DNA of 64,000 nucleotides from JACRCT01 sp049841135 (GTDB lineage: Bacteria; Myxococcota; Myxococcia; Myxococcales; UBA5297): the NCBI GenBank assembly GCA_049841135.1, contig JASGHK010000001.1:496001-560000 (forward strand). Reading direction: 5' to 3'. The stretch's first letter is position 1. Each line of letters opens with the position of its first letter. The position numbers and the translations under genes are program-made. This document shows, one piece after another, positions 47,201-55,316 of this stretch. The notes beneath the pieces are model-generated. The model saw only the letters and a list, made by a program, of their open reading frames with translations. It ran no database searches and was not told the DNA's origin.

Positions 47201-48531
47201 CCCAGCGCGATGGTGGCGCCCAGGCGGGCGTAGAGGGTCACCGGCGCGGTCGCGCCGTAGAGGCTGACGTTGGAGCGCGGCGACCAGATGAGCTTGGCGC
47301 GGTCCTGCGCGAAGAGGTCGACGTCGCCGGAGAGCACCGCCACGCCGTGGATGACGCCGGTCTTGTCGTTGATGACGTCCTTGCCGTTGTTGGCGGTGGA
47401 CTCGGTGCAGAGCATCTCGTTGTGGGCGACGTCGTCGATGCCCTCGCCGATGTGCGGCAGCCAGGCGTCGACGCTGCCCGCCTTGATGGACGGATAGGCG
47501 CTGCAGCCGCTGGTGGGCTGCCCGTCGAAGCTGCCGTCACCGAGCGGGAAGGTCTCGAAGTCGGCGGCGGGCTGGCCCAGCCCCTCCTGGTTGTTGGCGT
47601 CATCGAGGTTGCGCAGGAAGCCATTGGCGGAGCCGGAGCTGACCGACGAGGTCGCGCCGCCGACGAGGAAGCGCAGCTCGCTCCAGGCGATGGCCTGGGC
47701 GGTGGTGGTGCCGCCGGACGGCGTGCTGCTGGTCGAGATCTTGGTGTGGCCGCGCAGGCCGTGGCGCCAGTCGTGGCGCTGCTCGTAGCGCTCGTTGGTG
47801 GGCTTGGGGCCGGTGACGGCGTAGGGGATGTGGTCGTGGGTGTTGATGAGGCCGGGGGAGACCACCGCGTCCGGGCAGACCACCGTGGCGGCGCCGGCCG
47901 CGCCCAAGCTGCAGTCGCAGTCGACGCAAGCGATCTTGCCGTCGGTGCCGACCAGCACCTGGCCGCCGCGGAAGACCTTGCCCGGGGTGAGGATGGTGCC
48001 GGTGATGAGGACCTTGGCGTTGGTGCCGGCGGTCACGGTGCAGGACTGGCCGGCGGGGGGCACGGGCAGGTTGTCGTTGCAGTGCTCGATAACCGCGGTG
48101 CCGCCGCTGCCGGCGTCGGGCTGCGCCACCGTGCCGCCGTCGCCGGTCACCACCGTGCCGCCGTCCGGCTGCACCACCGTGGCGTCGGCCGGGGTCACCG
48201 TGGTCGCGTCGGAGGGCTCGACCGTGGTCGCGTCGGATGGCTCGACCGTGGTCGCGTCGGATGGCTCGGTCGTGGTCGCGTCCGAGGGCTCGGTCGTGGT
48301 GGCGTCGGACGGCTCGACCGTCGTGGCATCCGAGGGCTCGGTGGTGGTGGCATCGGCGCCGACGACGCTGCCGTCGGTGGGGATGACCTGCGCGTCGGGC
48401 GGTTCGACCTCGACGCGGTCGGCTCCGATTACCGGACCGGTGTCCTGGTTGCCGGGTTTCTCTTCGGGACAGCCCGTCGCCACCAGGGCGACGGCTGCCA
48501 GCAAGGCTGCGAAAGCAATACGGGACGTCAT
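44227..48531 (-). CDS. Giant lipoprotein: amidohydrolase, thrombospondin-3 repeats, OB/Ig-like and lamin-tail domains
   Basis: Its 1434 residues start MTSRIAFAALLAAVALVATGC (lipobox ATGC) at ATG 48531. A tandem 8-residue repeat (consensus EPSDATT with Thr or Val) covers about residues 55-110. An amidohydrolase domain follows (about 150-600): a metal site VVSPGLINTHDHIPY (HxH), GVIHGVAVL, and the Asp in ALGTDWLP. Then thrombospondin type 3 repeats (DLDGDGVLNATDNCPTVFNP and a second copy), an OB-fold-type region of the DUF5689 kind (GVVAPGSSAYVTNAIVTAVA), several Ig-like or calx-beta-type domains (about 990-1270) and a C-terminal lamin-tail domain (ELVISQVYGGGG, NDYIELHN). It would be an extracellular or surface-bound metal hydrolase. 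The arrangement is unusual, and I know of no characterised example. Confidence 0.85.
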   Translation of the reverse strand: MTSRIAFAALLAAVALVATGCPEEKPGNQDTGPVIGADRVEVEPPDAQVIPTDGSVVGADATTTEPSDATTVEPSDATTTEPSDATTTEPSDATTVEPSDATTVEPSDATTVTPADATVVQPDGGTVVTGDGGTVAQPDAGSGGTAVIEHCNDNLPVPPAGQSCTVTAGTNAKVLITGTILTPGKVFRGGQVLVGTDGKIACVDCDCSLGAAGAATVVCPDAVVSPGLINTHDHIPYAVTGPKPTNERYEQRHDWRHGLRGHTKISTSSTPSGGTTTAQAIAWSELRFLVGGATSSVSSGSANGFLRNLDDANNQEGLGQPAADFETFPLGDGSFDGQPTSGCSAYPSIKAGSVDAWLPHIGEGIDDVAHNEMLCTESTANNGKDVINDKTGVIHGVAVLSGDVDLFAQDRAKLIWSPRSNVSLYGATAPVTLYARLGATIALGTDWLPSGSMNMLRELQCAALLNDSYYGHFFSDEQLWAMVTANAALTCAMDDAIGTLKPGLVADVSIFAKNGHEDYRAVIDAEPKHVLLVLQGGKALYGDSAVVSALATGCEDLSVCTVAKKVCAAGTGTTLAALTTANSSYYPLFFCGAPTNEPTCVPMRNDASRGATYTGQITADDLDGDGVLNATDNCPTVFNPVRPMDADGKQADADADGVGDVCDPCPLNANTTTCAHIDPNDLDGDGVPNVSDNCPTIANPGVPAGNPQPDADTDGKGDACDPCPNAANPGSLACPASIYDIKKGVVAPGSSAYVTNAIVTAVAPKFFYLQVKNGDSGYQGEDHSGILVYVNAAHPVLRGDRVSVSGMVTDFFGQIEMEKPTEITVLASSGEALPSPVEVTPSQIRTNGTRAKALDSVLVQVRNVTVASLTPTLDPGDTSSPWDFSVTAAGSTDELLVHDYLFHMPTRPAVGTTLASIAGVLHFDRNNYKLEPRDVNDIVESAPRLASITPATGAKIYANSTNSPTFTTPVQVSLDKPAIGNTDVTVTTSSANLTVHGTVTVLNGQSTAVVSFDSLGATPGVTVTATLGADTFSATVDVVDYVAVSTLTLAPATATVSPTGTLDLTLTSNVPAPPGGLAVDLAITQDAGVGCTLSATQVTIPANQTSVHFNLVAGTVESSSVVVKATAGAVVSNGAAITVQVVHPTTLTLAPATGTVAPNGKLAMTVTTDVNVYQALTVTLTVGTGGSAPGTVTIAAGAKSATFDFTAGAAELPEVTVDASATVPAGPLASNTAKIEIKTPVSTCTPELVISQVYGGGGASTATSFKNDYIELHNRSATATITLDGWSVQYGSATGTTWALGKLSGSVPPGGYFLVNTGSSNSAAGSPDVPADLVLSTTTGTLNLSASNGKIALVNGITALTGANPTGGALVDLVGYGTANGHEGATAVGALSNTTAGLRKGDGCADTNANDADFDVGTPAPRNATTAAVLCTCP

Positions 48532-48762
48532 CGAGGGCTCCTTGGCGTTGCTGCTCCCCACCCCTGGAGTCCAGAGCTCATCGCGCTGGAATGGTGTTTT
48601 GGGTTCCTGCTTCGAACTGCTTCGAGGTGCTTCGAGTGTGCGCTCCGCTCGGCCGGCGCGCGTCGGAAGAGAGTGTCGCAAATTGCAAAGCATCCGGCTA
48701 GCCGGGCGTGGTCCTGCCTGCGCGCCGTGCCCACCCGGGAGGGGGCCAGGCAGCCAGGCGGG

Positions 48763-49338
48763 CTACTGGACCTCGTCGCGCTCGCGGGCTTCCTTCAGCT
48801 GGCGGTAGCGCTGGAACTCCTTGCGGGCGCGCTCGAGGATCTGGTCGATCTCGTCCTCGATCCGCTCCTGGCCCGAGGTGAGCCCCACGGTCTGGTCGCA
48901 GGACTCGAAGAGCGCCAGCACCTCGTTCTCGGACAGCGCCAGCTGCTCGGCGAACCAGGCCAGCACGTCGCCGGTGCCCGTCGCCGACTCCTCGCCGCCG
49001 ACGCGCTCGCCGCGGTCGAAGGCCGCGCCCTCGGCCCACCCCTCGTCGCTGCGCCCCTTCTGCATCGCCAGCGCCCAGCAGCGGCCGGGGCCGAGCTGGC
49101 TGACGAGCTTGGCGAGGTCGGCGAAGCCGTCCTTCCACGGGAAGGCCTCGGCGCCCGAGGCGGGGCGGAAGACCACGGCCCCCGCGGGGGTGCGCAGCGC
49201 CCCGAACTCGATGCTCCAGGCGCGCGGGTCGCGGTCGCCCAGGTACTGCTTGAGCGCCTCGCGCAAGAGGTCGGCCAGCTCGGAGCCGCGCTGCGGGAGC
49301 AGCGCCACGAAAACGCCTTCGTACGTCGCGGTCGTCAT
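48763..49338 (-). CDS. Hypothetical protein
   Basis: This 191-residue soluble protein starts MTTATYEGVFVALLPQRGSELADLLREALKQYLG. It has an N-terminal alpha/beta-like part (WSIEFGALRTPAGAVVFRP, RCWALAMQKGRSDEGWAEG) and a C-terminal acidic helical part with coiled-coil character (EDEIDQILERARKEFQRYRQLKEAR). I recognise no family. It is divergent from the alpha/beta hydrolase gene, with 178 bp between them, and lies about 230 bp from the giant lipoprotein gene. The 231-bp gap on its left has a 12-bp palindrome CCGGCTAGCCGG at about 48693 and no gene. Confidence 0.65.
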   Translation of the reverse strand: MTTATYEGVFVALLPQRGSELADLLREALKQYLGDRDPRAWSIEFGALRTPAGAVVFRPASGAEAFPWKDGFADLAKLVSQLGPGRCWALAMQKGRSDEGWAEGAAFDRGERVGGEESATGTGDVLAWFAEQLALSENEVLALFESCDQTVGLTSGQERIEDEIDQILERARKEFQRYRQLKEARERDEVQ

Positions 49339-49516
49339 CGGGCGTATTCAAGCCGAGGCGCGCCGGCCGTGGCAAGTCGCTCCACGCGCCCGCGCGTTTT
49401 CGGTAGTCTCTGGCCCGCGTCTTCGTCCGGTGCTTCGCTGGCCTCCGGCCGAAGCCTTTGACATCCGACTCCGTTCGGGGCTTCGCTTCCGTCCGACGAA
49501 GTCTGCCGCTTCCATC

Positions 49517-50395
49517 ATGCGCTACTACTGCGAAGACACCCTGGAGACCTCCGACGGCGCGCGGCTCTGGTACGCGCTCATGGGCGAAGGGAGCCCGGCG
49601 ATCGCCCTGTGCGACGGGCTCGGCTGCGACGGCGTCTACTGGAGGCACCTCTTGCCACAGCTGTGCGAGCGGCACCGGGTCGTCCACTTCCAGTACCGGG
49701 GCCACGGCCGCTCGGGCCTCCCCGAGGACCCCAAGCGCGTGGGCGTGGGCTTCGCGGCCGACGACCTCGACGCCGTCCTCGCCGCCACCGGCATCGACCG
49801 CGCCGTGGTCCTCGGGCACTCGATGGGCGTGCAGGTCCTGTTCGAGTTCCACCGCCGCCACCCGGAGCGCGTGCTGGGCCTCGTCCCCATCTGCGGGGCC
49901 TACGGCAACGCGCTCGACACGGTGCACGACGACACCAACATCAAGCTGGTCTTCCCGCTGGTGCACAAGCTCGCCGGCGCCATGCCCAAGGTGGCGCACG
50001 CCTTCACGCGGGCCGTGCTGCCGACCGAGCTGTCGCTGCAGTACGCGCTGACCTTCGAGGTCAACCGCGCCCTCGCCCCCCGCGAGGACATGCAGGCGTA
50101 CTTCGAGCACCTGGCGCGCATGGACCCGATGGTCTTCCTGGACACCCTCAAGTCCGCCGCCGAGCACACCGCCTGGGACCACCTCTCCAAGATCGACGTG
50201 CCCACGCTCATCGTGGCCGGGGACCACGACCGGTTCACGCCGCTGTGGCTGTCGCAGCGGATGCACCGCGCCATCCCCGGCAGCGAGCTGTTGGTGGTGC
50301 GCTCGGGGACGCACACCGCGCCCATCGAGCACCCCGAGCTGATCGCCCTGCGCATCCGGCGCTTCCTCAAGGAGCGGATCCCATCCGCCGCCTGA
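49517..50395 (+). CDS. Alpha/beta hydrolase
   Basis: The 292-residue protein starts MRYYCEDTLETSDGARLWYALMGEG. The fold is typical: the oxyanion region CDGLGCDGVYW, the nucleophile elbow VVLGHSMGVQVLFEF (GHSMG, Ser about residue 102), the acidic residue in LIVAGDHDRFTP and the catalytic His in SGTHTAPIEHPE. It could be an esterase, lipase or epoxide-hydrolase-type enzyme; the sequence does not narrow it down. The next gene overlaps its 3' end by 13 bp, so the two are an operon. The gene is divergent from the hypothetical protein on the left. Confidence 0.87.
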   Translation: MRYYCEDTLETSDGARLWYALMGEGSPAIALCDGLGCDGVYWRHLLPQLCERHRVVHFQYRGHGRSGLPEDPKRVGVGFAADDLDAVLAATGIDRAVVLGHSMGVQVLFEFHRRHPERVLGLVPICGAYGNALDTVHDDTNIKLVFPLVHKLAGAMPKVAHAFTRAVLPTELSLQYALTFEVNRALAPREDMQAYFEHLARMDPMVFLDTLKSAAEHTAWDHLSKIDVPTLIVAGDHDRFTPLWLSQRMHRAIPGSELLVVRSGTHTAPIEHPELIALRIRRFLKERIPSAA

Positions 50396-53247
50396 CTCGC
50401 GCCGCGGCCCTCCTCGTGGCCCTTCTCGCGCTGCTGCTGGCGGCGGCGGGGCCCGCGCACGCCTACGACCCGGCGCTGGCCTGGTACACGGTGGAGACCC
50501 CGCACTTCCGGGTCCACTACCACGAGGGTCTGGGGGCGATGGCCCAGCGCGCGGCGCGGGCGCTGGAGGCGGCGCACAAGCGCCTGGCCCCGCTGATGGA
50601 GCGCGCGCCGGAGCGGCGGGTGGAGGTGGTGCTCTCCGACGAGACGGACGGGGCCAACGGCAGCGCCACGGTCTGGATGCGCACCGAGATGCACCTCTAC
50701 GCGGTGCCGCCGGACAGCCGCAGCGAGCTCAACGACTACGAGGACTACCTGTGGAACCTGGTGGTCCACGAGTACACGCACGTCCTGCAGCTGGGGGACA
50801 TCGGCGGGGTCCCGTGGATTGTCAACCGCGTCTTCGGAGACCTCTGGATCCCCAACGGCATCGAGCCGCGCTGGTTCACCGAGGGGCTCGCGGTGCGCCA
50901 GGAGTCGGCGGCGAGCGGCGGCGGCCGGGAGCGCGCGTCGGTCTACGACATGTACCTGCGCTCCGAAGTGCTGGAGGGCCGCTTCTACGGCATCGACGAC
51001 GCGGGCGGATCGCCCACCACCTGGCCGCGGGGCGGCATCGCCTACCTGCACGGCGCGCGGTTCCTGGACTGGATCGCCCAGACCTACGGGGCGCAGGCGC
51101 TCACCGCCTACCACCACGACTACGGCTCGCAGGTCATCCCCTTCGCCATCAACTACACGGCGCGCGACCACCTGGGCGAGACCTGGACCGACCTCTACGA
51201 CCAGTGGGAGAAGGAGGTCTCCGCGCAGATCGAGGGGCAGGCCTCCGCCATCCGCCACCGCGGGGAGCGCTCCCCCACCCGCCTGACCTTCCGCGGCGAA
51301 GGCACCGGCGAGCCGGTCTTCCTGGACCCGGACCGCGTCCTCTATCTCGAAGACTCGGCGGACCGGCGCGCGGCGCTGCGCAGCGTCTGGGTCAACGGCA
51401 AGGCCGACCGCAAGCTCGGCGAGGTCTATGGCGGTGGGACCCTGGCCATCGCGCCCGACCGCTGCTTCGCGGTGGTCTCGCAGACCAACGTCCACGCCCA
51501 GTTCTACTGGTACGAAGACCTGTTCCGATACGACCTGAACACGGGCTCGCTGGAGCAGCTCACGCACGGCGCGCGTCTGACCGAGCCCGACGTCTCGCCC
51601 GATGGCAAGACCCTGGTCGCTGCGCGGCGGCTCGCGGGCGGCCGGATGGCCCTGGCCACGCTCCCCTCCTCGTCCGGTGCGCCCATCACGTCGATTTACG
51701 AGGCCCCGGTGGCCACGAGCGTCTACACGCCGCGCTTCTCTCCAGATGGCAAGAAGGTCGCTTTCTCCGAGCAACGGCCGAGCGGTCGCGACATCCGGCT
51801 GCTCGACCTCGCCACGGGCCAGATCGCGGACGTCACCCGAGATCGCGCCCTGGACCTGGACCCGGCCTTCTCGCCGGACGGCAAGACGCTCTACTTCGTC
51901 AGCGACCGCACCGGAGTCTTCAACGTCTACGCCCGCGATCTCGAGAGCGGGAAGACCTGGCAGGTGACCAACGTGCTCACCGGCGCGTTCCGGCCCGCGG
52001 TCTCGCCGGACGGCCGGCGCCTGGCGGTGGTGACCTACTCAACGGTGGGCTTCGACGTGGCGGTCATGGACCTCGACCGCGAGCGGTTCCTCGACGCGCC
52101 CGAGGTCGACCTGGTGCGTCCGGCGCCGCCCGACTGGGAAGGCCGCGAGGCCTACCCGGCGCGGCCCTACCAGCCCCTCGACACCCTGCGGCCCTACTAC
52201 TGGCTGCCGATGCTGGGCGCCGACGCGATGGGCCCGACGCTGGGGATCACCACCTCGGGCGCGGACGTGGTCGGCAAGCACTCCTGGGCGCTGGACGTGC
52301 AGCTCGGCCTGGCTTCGCTGCAGCCGAGCTTCAGCGCCGCGTACTCCACTCAGCTCTACTACCCGGACCTCACCATTCAGGTCGGCAGCGAGCTGGGCAC
52401 GGTCTCCAACGCTCCCAAGCGGCAGTACGAGCGGCAGTACCACGGCGCCGCCTCGCTGACGTTCCCCTTTACCCGCCTGGACCAGAGCTACTCGGTGGGG
52501 CTGGGCTACGAGCTGCGCTACTACGACCCCTGGGCAGTGGAGGCTCCGCACGACCCGACCGGCGAGCTGCCGTTCAAGGCAGACAAGGGGCTGGCCGCGA
52601 CGCTCTCGCTGAGCCTGGGGTTCTCGAACACCCAGCGGTTCGCGAACTCCATCAGCGCTGAGCGCGGCGTCTCCGCCCGGCTGAATCTGCGCGGCGGCCG
52701 CCCGGAGTGGGGCAGCCAATTCGAGTACTACTCGGCGGAAGGCGCCATCGCGACCTACCTGGCCATGCCGTGGCTCGAGCACCACGTCCTGGCGCTGAGG
52801 CTGATGGGCGGGGCGAGCTACGGCGGTGTCGGCGGCCGGCGGGTCTTCAGCCTGGGCGGCCTGTCGGTGCACGACCCGATCCTCGACCTCTTGCAGCTCG
52901 CAGGACTCAACGGCGCCGGACTGCGCGGGTACCGGCCTGGGGCCTTCTCGGGGAGCTACTACACGCTCTTCAACGCCGAGTACCGCTTCCCCATCGTCCG
53001 GGTCGACGCGGGGCTGTGGACGCTGCCCATCTACGTGCGGCGCATCCATGCGGCCGTCACCTTCGACGTCGGCGAGGCCACTGACACCTGGACGTGGCGC
53101 GGGCTCAGGCCGTCGGTGGGCGCGGAGCTGCGCGCCGAGCTCTACCTGGGCTACGCGCTCTCCACGACCTTGCGGCTCGGCTATGCACACGGCCTCGCGC
53201 CCGAGGGCGTCGACGACTTCTTCTTCGGCCTGGGCAACAGCTTCTGA
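50383..53247 (+). CDS. Outer-membrane protein with HEXXH peptidase-like, TolB-propeller and beta-barrel domains
   Basis: About 954 residues. A signal peptide (RRLTRAAALLVALLALLLAAAGPAHA) is preceded by AAGGAG eight bases ahead of ATC 50383, which is the best-placed start, though ATC is not a normal initiator; CTG 50392 and GTG 50416 are alternatives. The peptidase-MA-like domain has VVHEYTHVLQLG (HEYTH) and EGLAVRQE with the third ligand Glu (about residues 125-175). PD40/TolB propeller motifs follow (VSPDGKTL, FSPDGKKVAF, FSPDGKTLYFVSD; about 395-560), then a C-terminal Omp85-like beta-barrel (about 600-954, ending FFFGLGNSF with a terminal Phe). It would act at the cell surface or in the periplasm. 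Confidence 0.85.
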   Translation: MRRLTRAAALLVALLALLLAAAGPAHAYDPALAWYTVETPHFRVHYHEGLGAMAQRAARALEAAHKRLAPLMERAPERRVEVVLSDETDGANGSATVWMRTEMHLYAVPPDSRSELNDYEDYLWNLVVHEYTHVLQLGDIGGVPWIVNRVFGDLWIPNGIEPRWFTEGLAVRQESAASGGGRERASVYDMYLRSEVLEGRFYGIDDAGGSPTTWPRGGIAYLHGARFLDWIAQTYGAQALTAYHHDYGSQVIPFAINYTARDHLGETWTDLYDQWEKEVSAQIEGQASAIRHRGERSPTRLTFRGEGTGEPVFLDPDRVLYLEDSADRRAALRSVWVNGKADRKLGEVYGGGTLAIAPDRCFAVVSQTNVHAQFYWYEDLFRYDLNTGSLEQLTHGARLTEPDVSPDGKTLVAARRLAGGRMALATLPSSSGAPITSIYEAPVATSVYTPRFSPDGKKVAFSEQRPSGRDIRLLDLATGQIADVTRDRALDLDPAFSPDGKTLYFVSDRTGVFNVYARDLESGKTWQVTNVLTGAFRPAVSPDGRRLAVVTYSTVGFDVAVMDLDRERFLDAPEVDLVRPAPPDWEGREAYPARPYQPLDTLRPYYWLPMLGADAMGPTLGITTSGADVVGKHSWALDVQLGLASLQPSFSAAYSTQLYYPDLTIQVGSELGTVSNAPKRQYERQYHGAASLTFPFTRLDQSYSVGLGYELRYYDPWAVEAPHDPTGELPFKADKGLAATLSLSLGFSNTQRFANSISAERGVSARLNLRGGRPEWGSQFEYYSAEGAIATYLAMPWLEHHVLALRLMGGASYGGVGGRRVFSLGGLSVHDPILDLLQLAGLNGAGLRGYRPGAFSGSYYTLFNAEYRFPIVRVDAGLWTLPIYVRRIHAAVTFDVGEATDTWTWRGLRPSVGAELRAELYLGYALSTTLRLGYAHGLAPEGVDDFFFGLGNSF

Positions 53248-53251
53248 CCGA

Positions 53252-53432
53252 GCCTCACCCCGGCCCTCTCCGGCTTCGCGGAGAGGGTGACTAGGTCTCG
53301 GCATCGCGCCTGCTTTCAGCCGCTCCGCTTCGGCCCACCGATGAAGACTTCGGCCGGTGCGAAGCGAGCACGGAGTGGGAGGCCGAGTTCCCCCTCTCCG
53401 CGAAGCCGGAGAGGGGGTCAGGGGGTGAGGCT
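53252..53432. repeat. Inverted repeat in a convergent intergenic gap
   Basis: The left arm 53252-53288 and right arm 53390-53432 are inverted copies built around CCCTCTCCGGCTTCGCGGAGAGGG, itself a near-palindrome. The words CCTCACCCC and CCCTCTCC resemble dispersed repeats common in high-GC genomes. No gene is present in the gap. Confidence 0.7.
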
Positions 53433-53462
53433 CGCCGGGCTGGCAACCCACGCATTCGAACC

Positions 53463-53502
53463 TGCACAAGGTATGTCGGTGGCCACCGACATACCTTGTG
53501 CA
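53463..53502. repeat. Perfect 40-bp palindrome
   Basis: Bases 53463-53482 and 53483-53502 are exact reverse complements (left half TGCACAAGGTATGTCGGTGG). It lies between the convergent outer-membrane protein and rlmD genes. Neither side has a T-run. The internal AAGGTATGTC core also occurs three times in the composite repeat at 36640-37189. Confidence 0.85.
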
Positions 53503-53529
53503 TGACGCGACGCCCTGCACTCCTACCGG

Positions 53530-54804
53530 CTACCGGCGTTCCAGCAGCGCCACGGTCTCCAGGTGGAACGTCTGCGGGAACATGTCGACCGGGGTCACTT
53601 CGATAAGGCGGTAGCCGCTCGACTGCAGGTCCTTCACGTCACGCGCCAGCGTCGCCGGGTCGCAGGAGACGTACACGATGCGCTTCGCGCCGACCTGTAC
53701 CGCCACCTTCGCGATCCCCTTCGCGCCGGCGCGCGGGGGATCCAGCAGCAGCGCGTCGAAGCGCTGGCCCTCCCTCGCCAGGGCTTCGGCGCTCTTGAGC
53801 GAATCGCCCTGGATGAAGCGCACGTGCTCGACCTTGGCCTCGCGCGCCGACCTCCGCGCCAGCTCCACGGCGTCCGGGCTGCTCTCGACGCAGGTCGCCG
53901 CCTTCACCTTCCGCGCGGCGGCGAAGCTGAAGTTCCCTGCGCCGGAGTACAGCTCGAGCAGCGACTCACGTCCCTCCCCGAGCATCCGCATCGCTTCGCC
54001 CACCAGCAGCACGTTCCCCGCCGGGTTGGCCTGGGCGAAGAGGTCGGCTCTTCCGTAGGCCTTCACGCCCTCGGCGTGCGGCGCCGGCCAGGACAAGAGC
54101 GCCTCGCCGAGCGGCTGCCCCCGCTGACCTTCGACGACGAGCACCGCGCCGTCCAGCCGCGCCCGCTCCATTAGCTTGCGAACCCTCTCCAGCGTGGTCT
54201 TCGCGGCCGCCGCGACGGCGAACGACGCCGTCACGCGCCGATCGTCACAGGCGAGCGCGACGTCGGTGCACTTGGCGGGTGCACCCTCGGACTCCAGCGC
54301 CGCACGAAGCCTCGGGATGGCCTGCTCGAGCCTCTGGTCGAGCTGCGGGCAGCCCTCCACCTCGACCAGCGCGTGGCTCGCGGCGGCCCGATAGCCGAGC
54401 CGCCCACCGGCGAGGTGCAAGGTGGCCCGCCGCCGATACCCCAGCGGCTTCGGCGACCGGATGATCGGGTTGAGCGTCGCGCCGGCCAGGTCCACCCCGC
54501 CGATCCGCTCGAGCGCCCCTCGCAGGATCTGCTCCTTGGCCCGCGCCTGCGCCTCGGCCGACACGTGCAGCCATGAGCAGCCGCCGCAGTCCCTGGCGTG
54601 CGCACACGCGGGCTCGACGCGGTCTGGCGAGGCGCTCTCCACCCGGACGATCCGCGCGCGCGCCGAGCGCTCCTTCTCCTCGAAGAGCTCCGCCAGGACG
54701 ACATCGCCGGGGACGCCGCCCGCGACGAAGACGACACGGCCGTCGAGCCGGGCAAGGCCCTCGCCGGTCGAGGTCAGCTCGTCGATGTGGAGTTGGACCG
54801 CCAT
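53530..54804 (-). CDS. rlmD: RlmD-type 23S rRNA (uracil-C5) methyltransferase
   Basis: This 424-residue RNA m5U methyltransferase starts with a TRAM domain (MAVQLHIDELTSTGEGLARLDGRVVFVAGGVPGDVVLAELFEE). The iron-sulphur cysteines CAHARDCGGCSW are visible at about residues 67-77, with the fourth in EGCPQL. The SAM site is LLELYSGAGNFSFAAA, the catalytic region is LLLDPPRAG, and the nucleophile is in VYVSCDPATLARD. The family methylates U1939 or U747 of 23S rRNA or U54 of tRNA; the exact target cannot be decided here, so the symbol is tentative. The PilZ gene follows upstream on the same strand after 38 bp. Confidence 0.85.
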   Translation of the reverse strand: MAVQLHIDELTSTGEGLARLDGRVVFVAGGVPGDVVLAELFEEKERSARARIVRVESASPDRVEPACAHARDCGGCSWLHVSAEAQARAKEQILRGALERIGGVDLAGATLNPIIRSPKPLGYRRRATLHLAGGRLGYRAAASHALVEVEGCPQLDQRLEQAIPRLRAALESEGAPAKCTDVALACDDRRVTASFAVAAAAKTTLERVRKLMERARLDGAVLVVEGQRGQPLGEALLSWPAPHAEGVKAYGRADLFAQANPAGNVLLVGEAMRMLGEGRESLLELYSGAGNFSFAAARKVKAATCVESSPDAVELARRSAREAKVEHVRFIQGDSLKSAEALAREGQRFDALLLDPPRAGAKGIAKVAVQVGAKRIVYVSCDPATLARDVKDLQSSGYRLIEVTPVDMFPQTFHLETVALLERR

Positions 54805-54842
54805 CCGATGTCCCGAGAACGCCGGAGCGGCCGGAGATGCTC

Positions 54843-55220
54843 CTACTTCAACCTCTTCCTGGGCTCGGGCGGCAGCGCCGTGCGCAGCCGCTCGACGAAC
54901 TTCTCGATGCGCGCGCGCTTGTCCTCGTCGATGTCCACGAACTCGACGCCCATCCCGGGAGGCTCGCCGCCCGCGTTGTCCGACTCGATCACGCGGACCA
55001 CGCGGCCGGTCAGGTCGAACGGGAACGGCGCGTCGGGGAGCTGGATGATCAGCCGGACGGTGGTCCCCTGGGGCAGCGGCTGGCGGCTGTTGATGAACAG
55101 GCCGCCCTTGGAGATGTTGGTCACCCAGTCGGTGATGAAGCCGTCGACGCTCCGGTAGGCCACCGGGAGCTCGTTCTCCAGGCGTTCGGACTTTCGCTTG
55201 TTGGCGCCGTCGTCCGTCAT
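54843..55220 (-). CDS. PilZ-domain (c-di-GMP-binding) protein
   Basis: This 125-residue protein has GGAG eight bases ahead of ATG 55220 (ATG 55235 is an alternative). It is one PilZ domain with both c-di-GMP motifs: RKSERL (RxxxR) and NISKGG (D/NxSxxG), then GTTVRLIIQLPD and VVRVIESDNAGGEPPGMGVEFVDID. It fits the small PilZ proteins (TIGR02266 type) that are numerous in Myxococcota. A cytoplasmic c-di-GMP effector of motility or polysaccharide is the likely role. Confidence 0.9.
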   Translation of the reverse strand: MTDDGANKRKSERLENELPVAYRSVDGFITDWVTNISKGGLFINSRQPLPQGTTVRLIIQLPDAPFPFDLTGRVVRVIESDNAGGEPPGMGVEFVDIDEDKRARIEKFVERLRTALPPEPRKRLK

Positions 55221-55316
55221 GGTTGCTTCTCCCATCGATGCCGCGCGAACAGGGGCGGCACTATAGCAGCTAATGCTGGGCAGGCCAGCGCGGCCTTGGA
55301 CCTCCGGCCCGCTGCG

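Noticed and set aside
44386..49461. Long plus-strand frames opposite the giant lipoprotein gene
   Set aside because: They mirror the Gly/Val/Asp-rich coding sequence and contain low-complexity Arg/Val/Asp stretches only.
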